A stretch of DNA of 64,000 nt, taken from contig NZ_CP177354.1 of assembly GCF_046844695.1 (NCBI RefSeq), forward strand, positions 1,240,001 to 1,304,000, written 5' to 3'. The stretch is from Pokkaliibacter plantistimulans (GTDB lineage Bacteria > Pseudomonadota > Gammaproteobacteria > Pseudomonadales > Balneatricaceae). Position numbers and translations under genes: made by a program. The notes below the pieces were generated by a model. It had not been told where the DNA came from. It ran no database searches and worked only from the letters and a program-made list of their open reading frames with translations. Shown here piece by piece: positions 1-7,970 of the stretch (positions are counted from its first letter, which is position 1; every line of letters begins with the position of its first letter).

Positions 1-526
1 CTGTGCCCGTCCGCTGGTTGGCTACGAGCCGGTAGCGGTGATTCTTCCTGATGACCTGATCTACGCCGAAGGCAAAGGTACGCTGTCTGACATGCTGAGT
101 CTGGCCAACCAGTACCAGCAGTCTGTGGTTGCTGTGGAGAAGGTGCCCATGGAACAGGTGTACAAGTACGGTGTTATCGACCCCGAGCATCTGGAGCCTG
201 GTGTCTACAAGATGAAAGGCATTGTCGAGAAGCCCAAGGTGGAAGACGCGCCTTCAGATCTGACCGTCGTAGGTCGCTATGTTCTGACCCCCCGTATTTT
301 TGATCTGCTGGCAACCCAGGCACCCGGTGCGAATGGTGAAATCCAGCTAACTGATGCCATTGCCCGCCTGATCGAGAAAGAAGGTGTGATGGCGCATCAG
401 TTCAAAGGCAAGCGTTATGACTGCGGCTCCAAGCTGGGCTATCTGCAGGCTAACGTTGAGTACGGCCTGCGCCACAAGGAACTGGGATCATCCTTCAGAA
501 AGTATTTGGATGAGCTGCACGGCTAA
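1..526 (+). CDS. galU: UTP--glucose-1-phosphate uridylyltransferase, C-terminal part
   Basis: The reading frame is already open at the left edge (codons from base 2) and runs to TAA at 524-526, so the 5' part lies outside the window. The visible part contains the LPDD sugar-nucleotide motif, a GMKGIVEKP-like segment and the FKGKRYDCGSKLGYL segment typical of the C-terminal half of bacterial GalU. The enzyme makes UDP-glucose from UTP and glucose-1-phosphate in the cytoplasm, feeding polysaccharide and nucleotide-sugar pathways. A nucleotide-sugar dehydrogenase lies 1.6 kb away on the other strand, which fits a surface-polysaccharide neighbourhood. A hairpin terminator follows about 20 bases after the stop. 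Identification is by motif recognition. Confidence 0.93.
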   Translation, partial: CARPLVGYEPVAVILPDDLIYAEGKGTLSDMLSLANQYQQSVVAVEKVPMEQVYKYGVIDPEHLEPGVYKMKGIVEKPKVEDAPSDLTVVGRYVLTPRIFDLLATQAPGANGEIQLTDAIARLIEKEGVMAHQFKGKRYDCGSKLGYLQANVEYGLRHKELGSSFRKYLDELHG

Positions 527-546
527 TTCGTGTGGTCTGGATCTCA

Positions 547-576
547 AACAACGGCAGCACAAGCTGCCGTTGTTGT
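547..576 (+). terminator. Rho-independent terminator after galU
   Basis: A perfect 12-base inverted repeat (547-558 with 563-574, loop of 4) is followed by a short T-rich tail. It sits 20 bases past the galU stop codon, the usual place for an intrinsic terminator. Confidence 0.8.
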
Positions 577-630
577 TTCTGGTGAGTAGTAAGGTGTGAT
601 CAGACGGGATTTACTGTCAGTTTCGAACTG

Positions 631-845
631 GCAGGTCGTTGAAAATCTATCTGCGTTGCCGAATACCACGTCAAAAACAAGCTCACAGCCAAAGGCTGAA
701 CGTGCTTTAGCACGGCCCCGAAGGGGTGAGCGGAGCGAGTCAAATGCTCATTTAGCCCACTAAACTCCGCTTTTTCGCCTGTTTCTTGTGCCCTATGGGT
801 ATTTCCCTGTCTCGGCTGCCTCGATAACGTTTTTCAACAGCCTGC
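631..845. repeat. MITE-like dispersed repeat with imperfect terminal inverted repeats
   Basis: This non-coding block fills the gap between galU and gstA. Its ends are imperfect inverted repeats: both begin GCAGG, then GTTGAAAA, when read inward (631-650 and the complement of 826-845). Inside are four small perfect hairpins in a row: 686-698 (CAGCC/GGCTG), 701-714 (CGTGC/GCACG), 716-726 (CCCC/GGGG) and 751-764 (TTTAG/CTAAA). No open reading frame with coding character is present. The shape fits a miniature inverted-repeat element or structured dispersed repeat. A 12-base match to its end (CAGGCTGTTGAA) occurs near 57991. Confidence 0.55.
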
Positions 846-948
846 TAAAGCGTTTCTTTGCTGCGGGCTATCTTTTTTTTCGCTATTTCCTATGCTGGTG
901 AGCGTGTTGCAATAGCTCTCCAGACTCACTGGTCAAAAGGAAAAGTGA

Positions 949-1563
949 ATGAAGCTCTACTACAAACCCGGCGCCTGTTCTCTCAGCCCCCATATCGTTG
1001 CCCATGAACTGGGGCTCGATATCGAAGCCGAGCAGGTTGACCTGATGAAGAAAGTCACCGCCAGCGGTGCAGACTATCTGCAGATCAATCCCAAGGGCCA
1101 GGTACCGGCGCTGGTGCTCGACAACGGTGAGCTGCTGACTGAAGGCCCGGCCATCGTGCAGTATCTGGCCGATCAGGCCGGTAAGCTGATTCCTGCTGCT
1201 GGCACTTTGGCCCGCTACCACATGATTGAAGCTCTGAACTATATCTCGACCGAGCTGCACAAAGGCTTCACACCGCTGTTTGCGGCGTTGTTTGGCAAGC
1301 GTGAAGAAGGTGTGGGTGAGCAGGTGTGTCGTGATCGTCTGAAACAGAACCTGGCCCTGACCAACCAGAAGCTGAGTCAGCAGGACTATTTTTGCGGATC
1401 TGAGTTCAGTGTTGCTGATGCTTACCTGTTCACCGTGCTGAACTGGGCTAAGTACGTCAGGATCGATATTGCTGATTACCCGGCACTACCTGCCTATCTG
1501 GCCCGGATCGCCGAGCGTCCTGGCGTGCAGGCTGCCCTTAAAGCAGAAGGCCTGCTTGGTTAA
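949..1563 (+). CDS. gstA: Beta-class glutathione S-transferase
   Basis: This 204-residue protein matches the usual length of E. coli GstA and starts with the same type of N-terminus (MKLYYKPGACSLSPH). Residues 1-80 form the thioredoxin-like glutathione-binding domain, with Cys10 and the NPKGQVPAL loop. Residues 85-200 form the helical domain, with His104 at the position of the second catalytic residue of beta-class enzymes. It conjugates or reduces electrophiles with glutathione in the cytoplasm. AAAGGAAAAG precedes the ATG as ribosome site. It appears to be a single-gene unit between a repeat element and a convergent gene. Confidence 0.9.
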   Translation: MKLYYKPGACSLSPHIVAHELGLDIEAEQVDLMKKVTASGADYLQINPKGQVPALVLDNGELLTEGPAIVQYLADQAGKLIPAAGTLARYHMIEALNYISTELHKGFTPLFAALFGKREEGVGEQVCRDRLKQNLALTNQKLSQQDYFCGSEFSVADAYLFTVLNWAKYVRIDIADYPALPAYLARIAERPGVQAALKAEGLLG

Positions 1564-1581
1564 GGAAGCAGAAGTGTGATT

Positions 1582-1606
1582 GGACAGGCTCTGACAGAGT
1601 CTGTCC
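1582..1606. repeat. Inverted repeat between convergent genes (possible bidirectional terminator)
   Basis: A 25-base near-perfect palindrome (GGACAG at 1582-1587 against CTGTCC at 1601-1606, with CTCTG/CAGAG inside) lies between the convergent gstA and the gene ending at 1628. No long T-run follows on either side, so a terminator role is only inferred from position. Confidence 0.4.
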
Positions 1607-1627
1607 TGCTGACAGACAGGCGAATGC

Positions 1628-2107
1628 TCAGTGAAGCTCGGTATGGGGAAAGCTGTAGTCGGACCACAGTGCCGCCATTTCTCCATCACTCAGATATGCC
1701 TTGACCGGCCCCAGACGGTAGAGGGTAACCACCAGCTCGGGCACCGGCGCAACAGGTTTGCGTGCCAGTGGCATGTGCTCATCGCGGATGCAGTCCAGAT
1801 CGCGCTCGAACATCTCGGCGTATAACGGTTCCAGTTCGAACCAGATGGTCTCCTGCGATTTAGGCAGCAGGAAAAAGGTATGCAATTCCTCGGTGCTTAG
1901 CAGCAGCCGCTGTTGTGACCAGTCTTCGCTGTGACACTGCACATCGACCACCAGCGGTTCAAGCAGGGGGGAAGGGCTAGCTCTATTCATTGGCACAGGC
2001 TTCAAGGACGTCAGGCAGCATGCCCGTCGGTAATGAACGGAAACATACTGCGCTTCCCACTTGCGTGCAAGGTCTGTGCGGTATTGCTGCATAGCCATCG
2101 CAAACAT
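1628..2107 (-). CDS. Hypothetical protein, coupled to the nucleotide-sugar dehydrogenase
   Basis: I do not recognise this family. The frame gives up to 159 residues. Its first ATG follows the TAA of the upstream dehydrogenase with no gap (TAAATG), which suggests translational coupling. An internal ATG at 1990 would give a 120-residue protein. The predicted product is soluble, with no signal peptide or membrane segment. The C-terminal 100 residues look compact and acidic (for example FELEPLYAEMFERDLD). It probably shares a transcript with the dehydrogenase. Start choice is uncertain because neither ATG has a strong ribosome site. Confidence 0.5.
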   Translation of the reverse strand: MFAMAMQQYRTDLARKWEAQYVSVHYRRACCLTSLKPVPMNRASPSPLLEPLVVDVQCHSEDWSQQRLLLSTEELHTFFLLPKSQETIWFELEPLYAEMFERDLDCIRDEHMPLARKPVAPVPELVVTLYRLGPVKAYLSDGEMAALWSDYSFPHTELH

Positions 2108-3385
2108 TTACAGACGGCCGTCACTGTCCTCTTTGGCAAACACGCCCTTCACATCAAAGAACACATGGTTGGTCTTGCCAAACTGCCTGATACCTGCTGC
2201 TCCCAGCTCGGCAAACTGACGGTGCCCAACCGCCAGAATCAGCGCGTCATAGTGGGCTGATGGTGGCTGGCTGACCAGTCTGACGCCGTATTCCTGACAG
2301 GCTTCATCACTGTCGGCCCAGGGGTCATGGACATCCACCTCGATTCCCAGCTCCTGTAGTTCATGGATCACGTCGATCACCCGCGAGTTGCGCAGGTCAG
2401 GGCAGTTTTCCTTGAAGGTGAGGCCAAGTACCAGAGCGCGTGAGTGATTGACCAGAATCGACTTTTTCAGCATCTGCCTGATGACGCGGATGGCAACATA
2501 GCTGCCCATGGAATCATTAATGCGTCGCCCGGCCAGAATCACTTCGGGGTGATAGCCGATAGCCTGGGCTTTATGGGTCAGATAGTAGGGGTCAACACCG
2601 ATGCAGTGGCCGCCGACCAGACCGGGGGTGAAGGGCAGGAAGTTCCACTTGGTGCCGGCCGCGGCCAGCACTTCCTGCGTATCAATACCCAGACGGTGAA
2701 AGATGATCGCCAGCTCGTTGATCAGCGCTATGTTCAGGTCGCGCTGGGTGTTCTCAATCACCTTGGCCGCTTCAGCGACACGGATGGACGGCGCCAGATG
2801 GGTACCGGCAGAGACAACGCGCCGGTACATACCATCAATCAGCGCCGCGGCTTCGGGTGTTGAACCTGAGGTGACTTTGGTGATGGTTTCCAGCCGCCGC
2901 TGTTTGTCGCCGGGATTGATCCGTTCCGGGCTGTAGCCGGCGTAGAAGTCCTGATTGAAGCGCAGCCCTGAGCCCTGTTCCAGAATGGGCACGCAAACTT
3001 CTTCCGTTGCTCCCGGATAGACGGTGGATTCGTAAATCACCAGATTGCCCGGCGCCAGTACCTGCGCCACGCTGGCACTGGCTTTGCGCAGGGGTGTGAG
3101 GTCGGGCTGTTTGTATTCATCGACGGGGGTCGGCACCGTGATGATGTAGGTATCGCAGTCACGCAGCTGCTCAAGATCGCAGCTGAAGCTCAACTGGCTG
3201 GCTTGCTGCAGTTCCTCTGCGCTGACTTCCTGTGTCAGGTCTATGCCCTGTTGCAGTTGCGCTATGCGCTGCGGATTAATATCAAAACCCACCACCGGCA
3301 ACTGCCGTCCGAAGGCCACAGCCAGAGGCAGGCCAACATAACCTAGACCGATGATGGCAATGCGCTGGGGAGGGTTGGGAGACAT
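2108..3385 (-). CDS. tviB: UDP-N-acetylhexosamine C6-dehydrogenase (TviB/WbpO type)
   Basis: This is a 425-residue member of the UDP-glucose/GDP-mannose dehydrogenase family. An N-terminal Rossmann fold carries GLGYVGLP at 13-20. The central domain has YESTVYPG and GYSPERINPGD. The catalytic cysteine is Cys261 in GGHCIGVDPYYL, and a C-terminal UDP-binding domain has GLTFKENCPDLRNS. The KWNFLPFTPGLVGGHCIG context resembles Vi-antigen TviB and WbpO, which oxidise UDP-GlcNAc or UDP-GalNAc to the uronic acid, rather than UDP-glucose dehydrogenase. It acts in the cytoplasm on precursors for surface polysaccharide. No glycan-assembly genes flank it directly, and substrate choice is inferred. Confidence 0.85.
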   Translation of the reverse strand: MSPNPPQRIAIIGLGYVGLPLAVAFGRQLPVVGFDINPQRIAQLQQGIDLTQEVSAEELQQASQLSFSCDLEQLRDCDTYIITVPTPVDEYKQPDLTPLRKASASVAQVLAPGNLVIYESTVYPGATEEVCVPILEQGSGLRFNQDFYAGYSPERINPGDKQRRLETITKVTSGSTPEAAALIDGMYRRVVSAGTHLAPSIRVAEAAKVIENTQRDLNIALINELAIIFHRLGIDTQEVLAAAGTKWNFLPFTPGLVGGHCIGVDPYYLTHKAQAIGYHPEVILAGRRINDSMGSYVAIRVIRQMLKKSILVNHSRALVLGLTFKENCPDLRNSRVIDVIHELQELGIEVDVHDPWADSDEACQEYGVRLVSQPPSAHYDALILAVGHRQFAELGAAGIRQFGKTNHVFFDVKGVFAKEDSDGRL

Positions 3386-3449
3386 GCGGACATCCTTAGC
3401 TAACTCGGGAAAATGGGCTGTCGATTAATATCTGTCGGGCTTGCCAATA

Positions 3450-4247
3450 TCAACCGCCGGGAGGCTGCAGGCGGTGCAGATCAAGGCGCTGGCGCTCATC
3501 GAACAGCAGGTGCCGACAGGCCGACAACGCCAGCATGATACCCACACTGGTACAGACTGCCAGCAACAGCATGATCATCAGCTGATACTTGACGGCCTCC
3601 ATGGGGGCGGCACCGGCCAGTATCTGGCCGGTCATCATCCCCGGCAGGCTGATCACTCCGGCACTGACCAGCATGTTGAAGGTGGGGCGTAGTGCGGCCT
3701 CTAGACTTTGCCGGTACAGCGGCTGAATCACCTCCGCGGCCGTCATGCCCAATGCCAGCCGCCATTCCAGTTGCGCCTGCTGCTGCCAGACCTGACGGTT
3801 GAAGTGATCCATGCCCATACTGACTCCCGTCAGGCAGTTGCCCAGCAGCATACCCAAAAGTGGCAGGAAATAGCGCGGACTGTACCAGGGATCCGTTTGC
3901 AGCAGTGCCACCACAACCAGCATTGTCATGCTCAGTGCTGCGATACCCATACTCATTAGTGCCAGGCCATAGCGCCACGCAGCCTGCAATGGCACCGCCT
4001 GTCGGCGGCCAGCCTCCAGCGTGGCTGCGCCCAGCATGATCACGCTCATCAGCGCCACCCAGCCCCAGTGCTGACGGGTGAAAATAAAGCTGAGCCAGAC
4101 ACCCATCAGCAGCAGTTGCAGCCCGCAACGCAGAGCGCTGCCGTACAGCTGTCGGGTCAGTGCCGGGTGGTGCAGGGTCAGCAGGCCGCCGCAGGCGATG
4201 ACCAGCAGGGCGCACAGCCCCAGATCGGTATAGCTGAGATGAATCAT
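3450..4247 (-). CDS. fetB: FetB-type ABC transporter permease (UPF0014)
   Basis: The protein has about 265 hydrophobic residues with roughly seven membrane segments. It carries the family motif around SAGVISLPGMMTGQILAGAAPMEAVKYQ, and MLLGNCLTGVSMG in the middle. E. coli FetB is similar in length and exports iron or supports redox stress resistance. I chose the ATG at 4247 because it overlaps the TGA of the ATPase gene (ATGA), a typical coupled start; the longer frame from 4280 would run deep into the ATPase gene. The partner ATPase is immediately upstream in the same operon. The transported ion is inferred from the family. Confidence 0.83.
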   Translation of the reverse strand: MIHLSYTDLGLCALLVIACGGLLTLHHPALTRQLYGSALRCGLQLLLMGVWLSFIFTRQHWGWVALMSVIMLGAATLEAGRRQAVPLQAAWRYGLALMSMGIAALSMTMLVVVALLQTDPWYSPRYFLPLLGMLLGNCLTGVSMGMDHFNRQVWQQQAQLEWRLALGMTAAEVIQPLYRQSLEAALRPTFNMLVSAGVISLPGMMTGQILAGAAPMEAVKYQLMIMLLLAVCTSVGIMLALSACRHLLFDERQRLDLHRLQPPGG

Positions 4248-4834
4248 GCCGCTACTCTCAGGGTAATGATGTGCTGACACAGCCGCTGCAATTGCTGCGG
4301 GTCATGGCTGATCCATAGTGCGGCAGCCTGATGTTGTTGCAGGTAATCCTGCACGTGTCGTTCCACACGTTCGACATTGACCGCGTCCAGACTGGCGGTC
4401 GGCTCGTCGAGCAGCAGCACGCGGGGTTGATTCTGCAGCAGGCGCAGCAGGGCCAGACGCTGCTTTTCACCGGTCGACAGCTGCAGCAAGGGCTGGTGCC
4501 AGATACTGTCCGGCAACCCCAGAATGCCCAGCGGTGGCTGCTGGTTGAAGTGTTCGGCAACCTGATTTCCCCACCAGTGTACCTGTGCAGGCAGATAACC
4601 TATCTGCTGGCGCCAGTGGGCCGGAGCGATATCCTGCTGTGCCTTACCGTCCAGCCAGAGGTGACCACGATGCGGCAGCAGATCGGCCACTGCCTTGAAC
4701 AGCTGGCTCTTGCCGATCCCGGATGGACCCGCCAGACCAATAAGCTCACCACCGTGCAGGCTGAGTGATAAAGCAGGGCTGTTGGCCGTAGCGACATCTT
4801 CAATGCGTAACAGAGGGGCGGTCATCGGTGGCAC
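4244..4834 (-). CDS. fetA: FetA-type ABC transporter ATP-binding protein
   Basis: This is a short 196-residue ABC ATPase, the usual size for FetA/YbbL. Visible motifs are Walker A GPSGIGKS (36-43), signature LSTGEKQR (119-126), Walker B VLLLDE (139-144), D-loop SLD and the H-loop His177. It powers the membrane partner encoded immediately downstream, overlapping by 4 bases. Together they resemble the E. coli iron-export pair. An in-frame second Met (residue 4) is an alternative start. Confidence 0.83.
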   Translation of the reverse strand: MPPMTAPLLRIEDVATANSPALSLSLHGGELIGLAGPSGIGKSQLFKAVADLLPHRGHLWLDGKAQQDIAPAHWRQQIGYLPAQVHWWGNQVAEHFNQQPPLGILGLPDSIWHQPLLQLSTGEKQRLALLRLLQNQPRVLLLDEPTASLDAVNVERVERHVQDYLQQHQAAALWISHDPQQLQRLCQHIITLRVAA

Positions 4835-4994
4835 GGGCTCCAGGCCGGAAGGGGCATGAGCGGGGATTAGATCACAGGAAGCAGGGCAGGGATAAGCCTG
4901 ATGATGCAGAACAGGGTGGCGAGCTGCCGCGTATCAACCGGCGATATAGAAAAGTGCTCTGGCTGAGAGGTCTGTGGTTGCCTGTTACACGTTT

Positions 4995-5663
4995 CTAGCA
5001 GGGTAACCACAGCTCAACGCATGCCCCACCCTGCGCAGGGTTGTAGTGGTGCAGCTGGCCACGGCGCTGTTGATGCTGGTGCTGATCCAGCGCGGCGGCG
5101 GCAAACTTCAGCCCCAGCCCGGTGCTGTATTGTGTCGCAGGCATAGTAGGATCGGCAGGGCTGGCAAAGCCCGCACCGTCATCCTCGATGCGAATCACGT
5201 TATAGCCGTCTGCCATTGTGCTGCTGATCACTATCTGGCTACGAGCATGGTCCAGAGCATTGAACAGCACCGTGCTGATGGCCAGTTCCAGTAAGGTGGC
5301 GTCAAACCACAGCACCAGCTGTTCATCGATGTGGAGTGCCAGTTGCAGCTGCTTGCTGTGGGCAATGGCAGTAAAGTGCAGCAACAGATCATCAATAAAA
5401 TCGTGCAGCCCATGGCTGTCGAGCTGCAGGGGATAGCTGCTGCTTTTCAGATTGTAGAGGTGCAGCATGCGCACCAGATCGTGATTGAGTTTGCGTACAT
5501 CCTGCTCCATGGCCAGCAATTCTGACGCCGCCTGAGGGTGGCTGGATTGCAGTTGTTCGATGGCTTGTAGTTGTTCAATCGTTTGCAGCAGATGCACCAG
5601 ACGATTCTTGCTTTCATGTACGGTGCTGGCCAGCAACAGGCCGATGTCAATCTTTCCGGGCAT
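4995..5663 (-). CDS. Soluble sensor-less histidine kinase
   Basis: This 222-residue protein has a complete minimal kinase core and no membrane segment or sensor domain. The phospho-acceptor box is HESKN with His16. The ATP-binding fold has the N-box Asn135 (LFNALDHA), the G1 box DDGAGF (161-166) and the G2 box GLGL (182-185). It lies 26 bases downstream of a response-regulator/TPR gene on the same strand, so the two probably form a two-component pair. The kinase may be driven by a partner protein rather than by its own sensor. Both genes face the Wsp-like cluster across a 750-base regulatory gap. Confidence 0.8.
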   Translation of the reverse strand: MPGKIDIGLLLASTVHESKNRLVHLLQTIEQLQAIEQLQSSHPQAASELLAMEQDVRKLNHDLVRMLHLYNLKSSSYPLQLDSHGLHDFIDDLLLHFTAIAHSKQLQLALHIDEQLVLWFDATLLELAISTVLFNALDHARSQIVISSTMADGYNVIRIEDDGAGFASPADPTMPATQYSTGLGLKFAAAALDQHQHQQRRGQLHHYNPAQGGACVELWLPC

Positions 5664-5689
5664 GGTTTGGCACTCGTTTCAATGGCCGG

Positions 5690-6775
5690 TCAGGGCTGAC
5701 AGGCCTGATAGCGGCTGCGCAAGGTGTCTGTGGCGATGCCCTTGAAGTCGTTGTCGAGGGTGTTCAGTGATTCCTCGACCTGATTAAGGGTGGCTTTGGG
5801 CAGCGTCTGCCCGGCCTCCAGCTGTTGCAGCACGGCCTCGATAAAGCCCAGATAGTTGTCGGCACAGCGATAGACTGAATGGTTGGCCAGCACAATGGCG
5901 CGCTTGAAGCCCTGTTCGCTGGTAGTCCAGTCCTTGTTCAGTGCGGCCACCTTGCCCAGCTCCATCTGCCGTAATACTGCTTTGGGGGATTTGGCGATGG
6001 CGGCCAGCAGGATGTCCTCCGCACCGCGATAGTCACCCTGTACCGTCAGCGTTTTGGCCATCCAGTCGTCGGCCTTGACGAAGTACTGGTTGTCCAGCAT
6101 CAGCTTCTGCAGGTATTCCACTGCCTTGTCGTAGTCATGCATATAAAAACAGGCACGGGCCAGACCAAACAGGGCCCAGGGCATATGGCGGTCTTTCAGC
6201 TGCGCGGCATAGAAACGGCGGGCATCGTCGTAATACTCCAGCTCCAGCATCAGCGTGCCTTTGATGCGCAGTAACTTGCCTGCCAGCTGAGGCTTGCTGT
6301 CCAGCAGCTCTTCAGTCAGTTGCAGGGCGCTGGCCCAGTCCTGGCGGTCGAGCAGGACATTAACCTCCCGCATCTGCTCCTTCTGCTGCAGCATGCGGTC
6401 GATACGACGGCGTAGTTCTGCGCGGGTGAAGGGCTTGGAGATATAGCCGTCAGGCTGATATTCCAGCGCGCCCATGACCATTTCCGGCGAGGTTTCGGCG
6501 GTGATCATGATAAACGCGGCTGTGTGGGGAATAAGACGATTGTGGCGGGCTTCCTCAAGGATTTGCTGGCCATCCTTGCCGCGACCCAGGTTGTAGTCCG
6601 ACAGAATCAGATCGTAATGACGGGTGCGCAGGTACTCCATGGCCGCATTGGCGGACATGGCGACATCAATCTTGCTCGCCCCGGCTTCCTTCAATGTGTC
6701 GCGGACCATGGAGCGGGCTTCTACCAGATCGTCGATGACCAGAAAGCGTTTTTTGCTGTAGTCAATCAAGGGCAC
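5690..6775 (-). CDS. Response regulator with C-terminal TPR domain
   Basis: Residues 1-125 form a CheY-like receiver with the acidic pair Asp15-Asp16, phospho-acceptor Asp60 (LILSDYNLG), Thr/Ala switch ITAE and Lys114 (SKPF). Residues 140-330 are helical TPR-like repeats (for example YYDDARRFYAAQL, YDKAVEYLQKL, DYRGAEDILLAAI). There is no DNA-binding or enzymatic output, so it probably acts by protein-protein contact when phosphorylated. It is the first gene of a two-gene unit with the soluble kinase and is divergent from the chemosensory cluster. This family is known in pseudomonads and relatives, but its role is not settled. Confidence 0.85.
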   Translation of the reverse strand: MPLIDYSKKRFLVIDDLVEARSMVRDTLKEAGASKIDVAMSANAAMEYLRTRHYDLILSDYNLGRGKDGQQILEEARHNRLIPHTAAFIMITAETSPEMVMGALEYQPDGYISKPFTRAELRRRIDRMLQQKEQMREVNVLLDRQDWASALQLTEELLDSKPQLAGKLLRIKGTLMLELEYYDDARRFYAAQLKDRHMPWALFGLARACFYMHDYDKAVEYLQKLMLDNQYFVKADDWMAKTLTVQGDYRGAEDILLAAIAKSPKAVLRQMELGKVAALNKDWTTSEQGFKRAIVLANHSVYRCADNYLGFIEAVLQQLEAGQTLPKATLNQVEESLNTLDNDFKGIATDTLRSRYQACQP

Positions 6776-7523
6776 GCTTGCTTCATTCCTACCTGGACCA
6801 CCCTCCGTCGGAGGCCATGCTGGTTACGAACTCAGAACGTAAACACGCTCCTGACGGAGGCGGGTTGATCTCATCCTGGCTCGGACTGTCTTCAGGGAGA
6901 ATAGCAGAAATAAACCTGTTGCAAAGAATCACGCCAGGCCTGATTTCTCAGGCTGAAAGCACGATAAAAGTGCGATAAATGCTACCGCACGACAGGTCAG
7001 AAACGTTCTGCACAGCCTGTATGGTTTAACCGTGCCGCTAATGGCTATACGCATCTGCGCGATAAAAAGAAATGATCATTACTCTTTGTTGGAAATGCCA
7101 TTGTGGAAAATGCTAATTCTTGTGTGAGAAATAGGAGTTATGTATAGCGAGAAATTGGTTTCTTTAATTAGCTGTCCTGATGATGTATGAAACATGGTGG
7201 TATCAGCTGTTGTGGTTTCGGTCCTGATACTGCCTGTTTACTGCTTCTTATTCTTCGTTGGTTTTTCTAAATATATGTTTTTAATGACTTTATTTTATTT
7301 TGTACAGCATAGATCCGTGACGGTTACTTTATATTTGAAATTAGTTAATAAAATCAAGGCATTGTGATGGCGTAAAAAGGTGACTAAATCACGACGAAGT
7401 ATTTTTGAACGGTGTGCTTGAAAAAAACGGAGGGCATTACTTAACTTCTAGCTAATAGTGATTGATACGGTGGCGTATTTATTCGGTTTTATTTGAATGG
7501 GCGACCACTATCAGGGGCTGACC
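6776..7523. promoter_or_regulatory. Divergent regulatory region upstream of the chemosensory cluster
   Basis: About 750 bases separate the minus-strand receiver-TPR gene from the first CheW gene. The half nearer CheW (7060-7500) is clearly more AT-rich than its surroundings and has no believable gene. A short inverted repeat GTGACTAAATCAC lies at 7380-7392. It resembles a CRP/Vfr-type core but with a 5-base spacer instead of 6. Promoters for both directions should lie here; I cannot assign -35/-10 boxes confidently. Confidence 0.45.
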
Positions 7524-7970
7524 ATGGAGCTGCTGTGCTTTTTCGTTGACCAACATCGTTATGCTCTGGAGCTTCAGCACGTCTATCGCGTTTTTCCTGC
7601 CGTTAGTGTATCGCCCCTGCCTGATGGGCCGGGCATCTTGCAGGGTGTTGTCAATGTGCATGGCCAGGCTATCGGCGTGGTGCGTTTACGCGAGCGTCTG
7701 GGCTTGCCAGCGCGAGCTTTGTCTGTCAGTGACAAGCTGATCTGGGTACGGAGCAATGAGCTGGATCTGCTGTTGCCGGTCGATGACATTGACGATGTGC
7801 ATCTGCTGAGCCAGCCCAAACTGGCGGAGACCCACGATTTTCCGGCGTTACCTGCACTGGTAAAGGGGGTAGTTATCCTGCACGACGGTCTGATGTTTAT
7901 TCAGGACCTAGCCAGATTGTTGAGCCTGCAGGAGCAGCGGGAGGCACGTGATGCGCTCGCAGCCATCTAA
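7524..7970 (+). CDS. CheW-like scaffold protein (WspB position)
   Basis: This 148-residue protein is made almost entirely of one CheW domain. It has the ALELQHVYRVF strand, PDGPGILQGVVNVHGQAIGVV, and LPALVKGVVILHDGLMFIQD near the end. CheW proteins couple chemoreceptors to the CheA kinase on the cytoplasmic side. I chose the ATG at 7524 because AGGGG lies 6 bases before it; the ATG at 7497 has no ribosome site. It is the first gene of an eight-gene same-strand cluster and overlaps the next gene by about 20 bases. By order it corresponds to WspB. Confidence 0.85.
   Translation: MELLCFFVDQHRYALELQHVYRVFPAVSVSPLPDGPGILQGVVNVHGQAIGVVRLRERLGLPARALSVSDKLIWVRSNELDLLLPVDDIDDVHLLSQPKLAETHDFPALPALVKGVVILHDGLMFIQDLARLLSLQEQREARDALAAI

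Noticed and set aside
7380..7392. CRP/Vfr site upstream of the chemosensory cluster
   Set aside because: The inverted repeat has a 5-base, not 6-base, spacer and poor outer bases, so I do not call it a CRP site.
7479..7661. Minus-strand frame overlapping the first CheW gene
   Set aside because: It is antisense to a gene with clear CheW motifs and has no ribosome site; a shadow frame.
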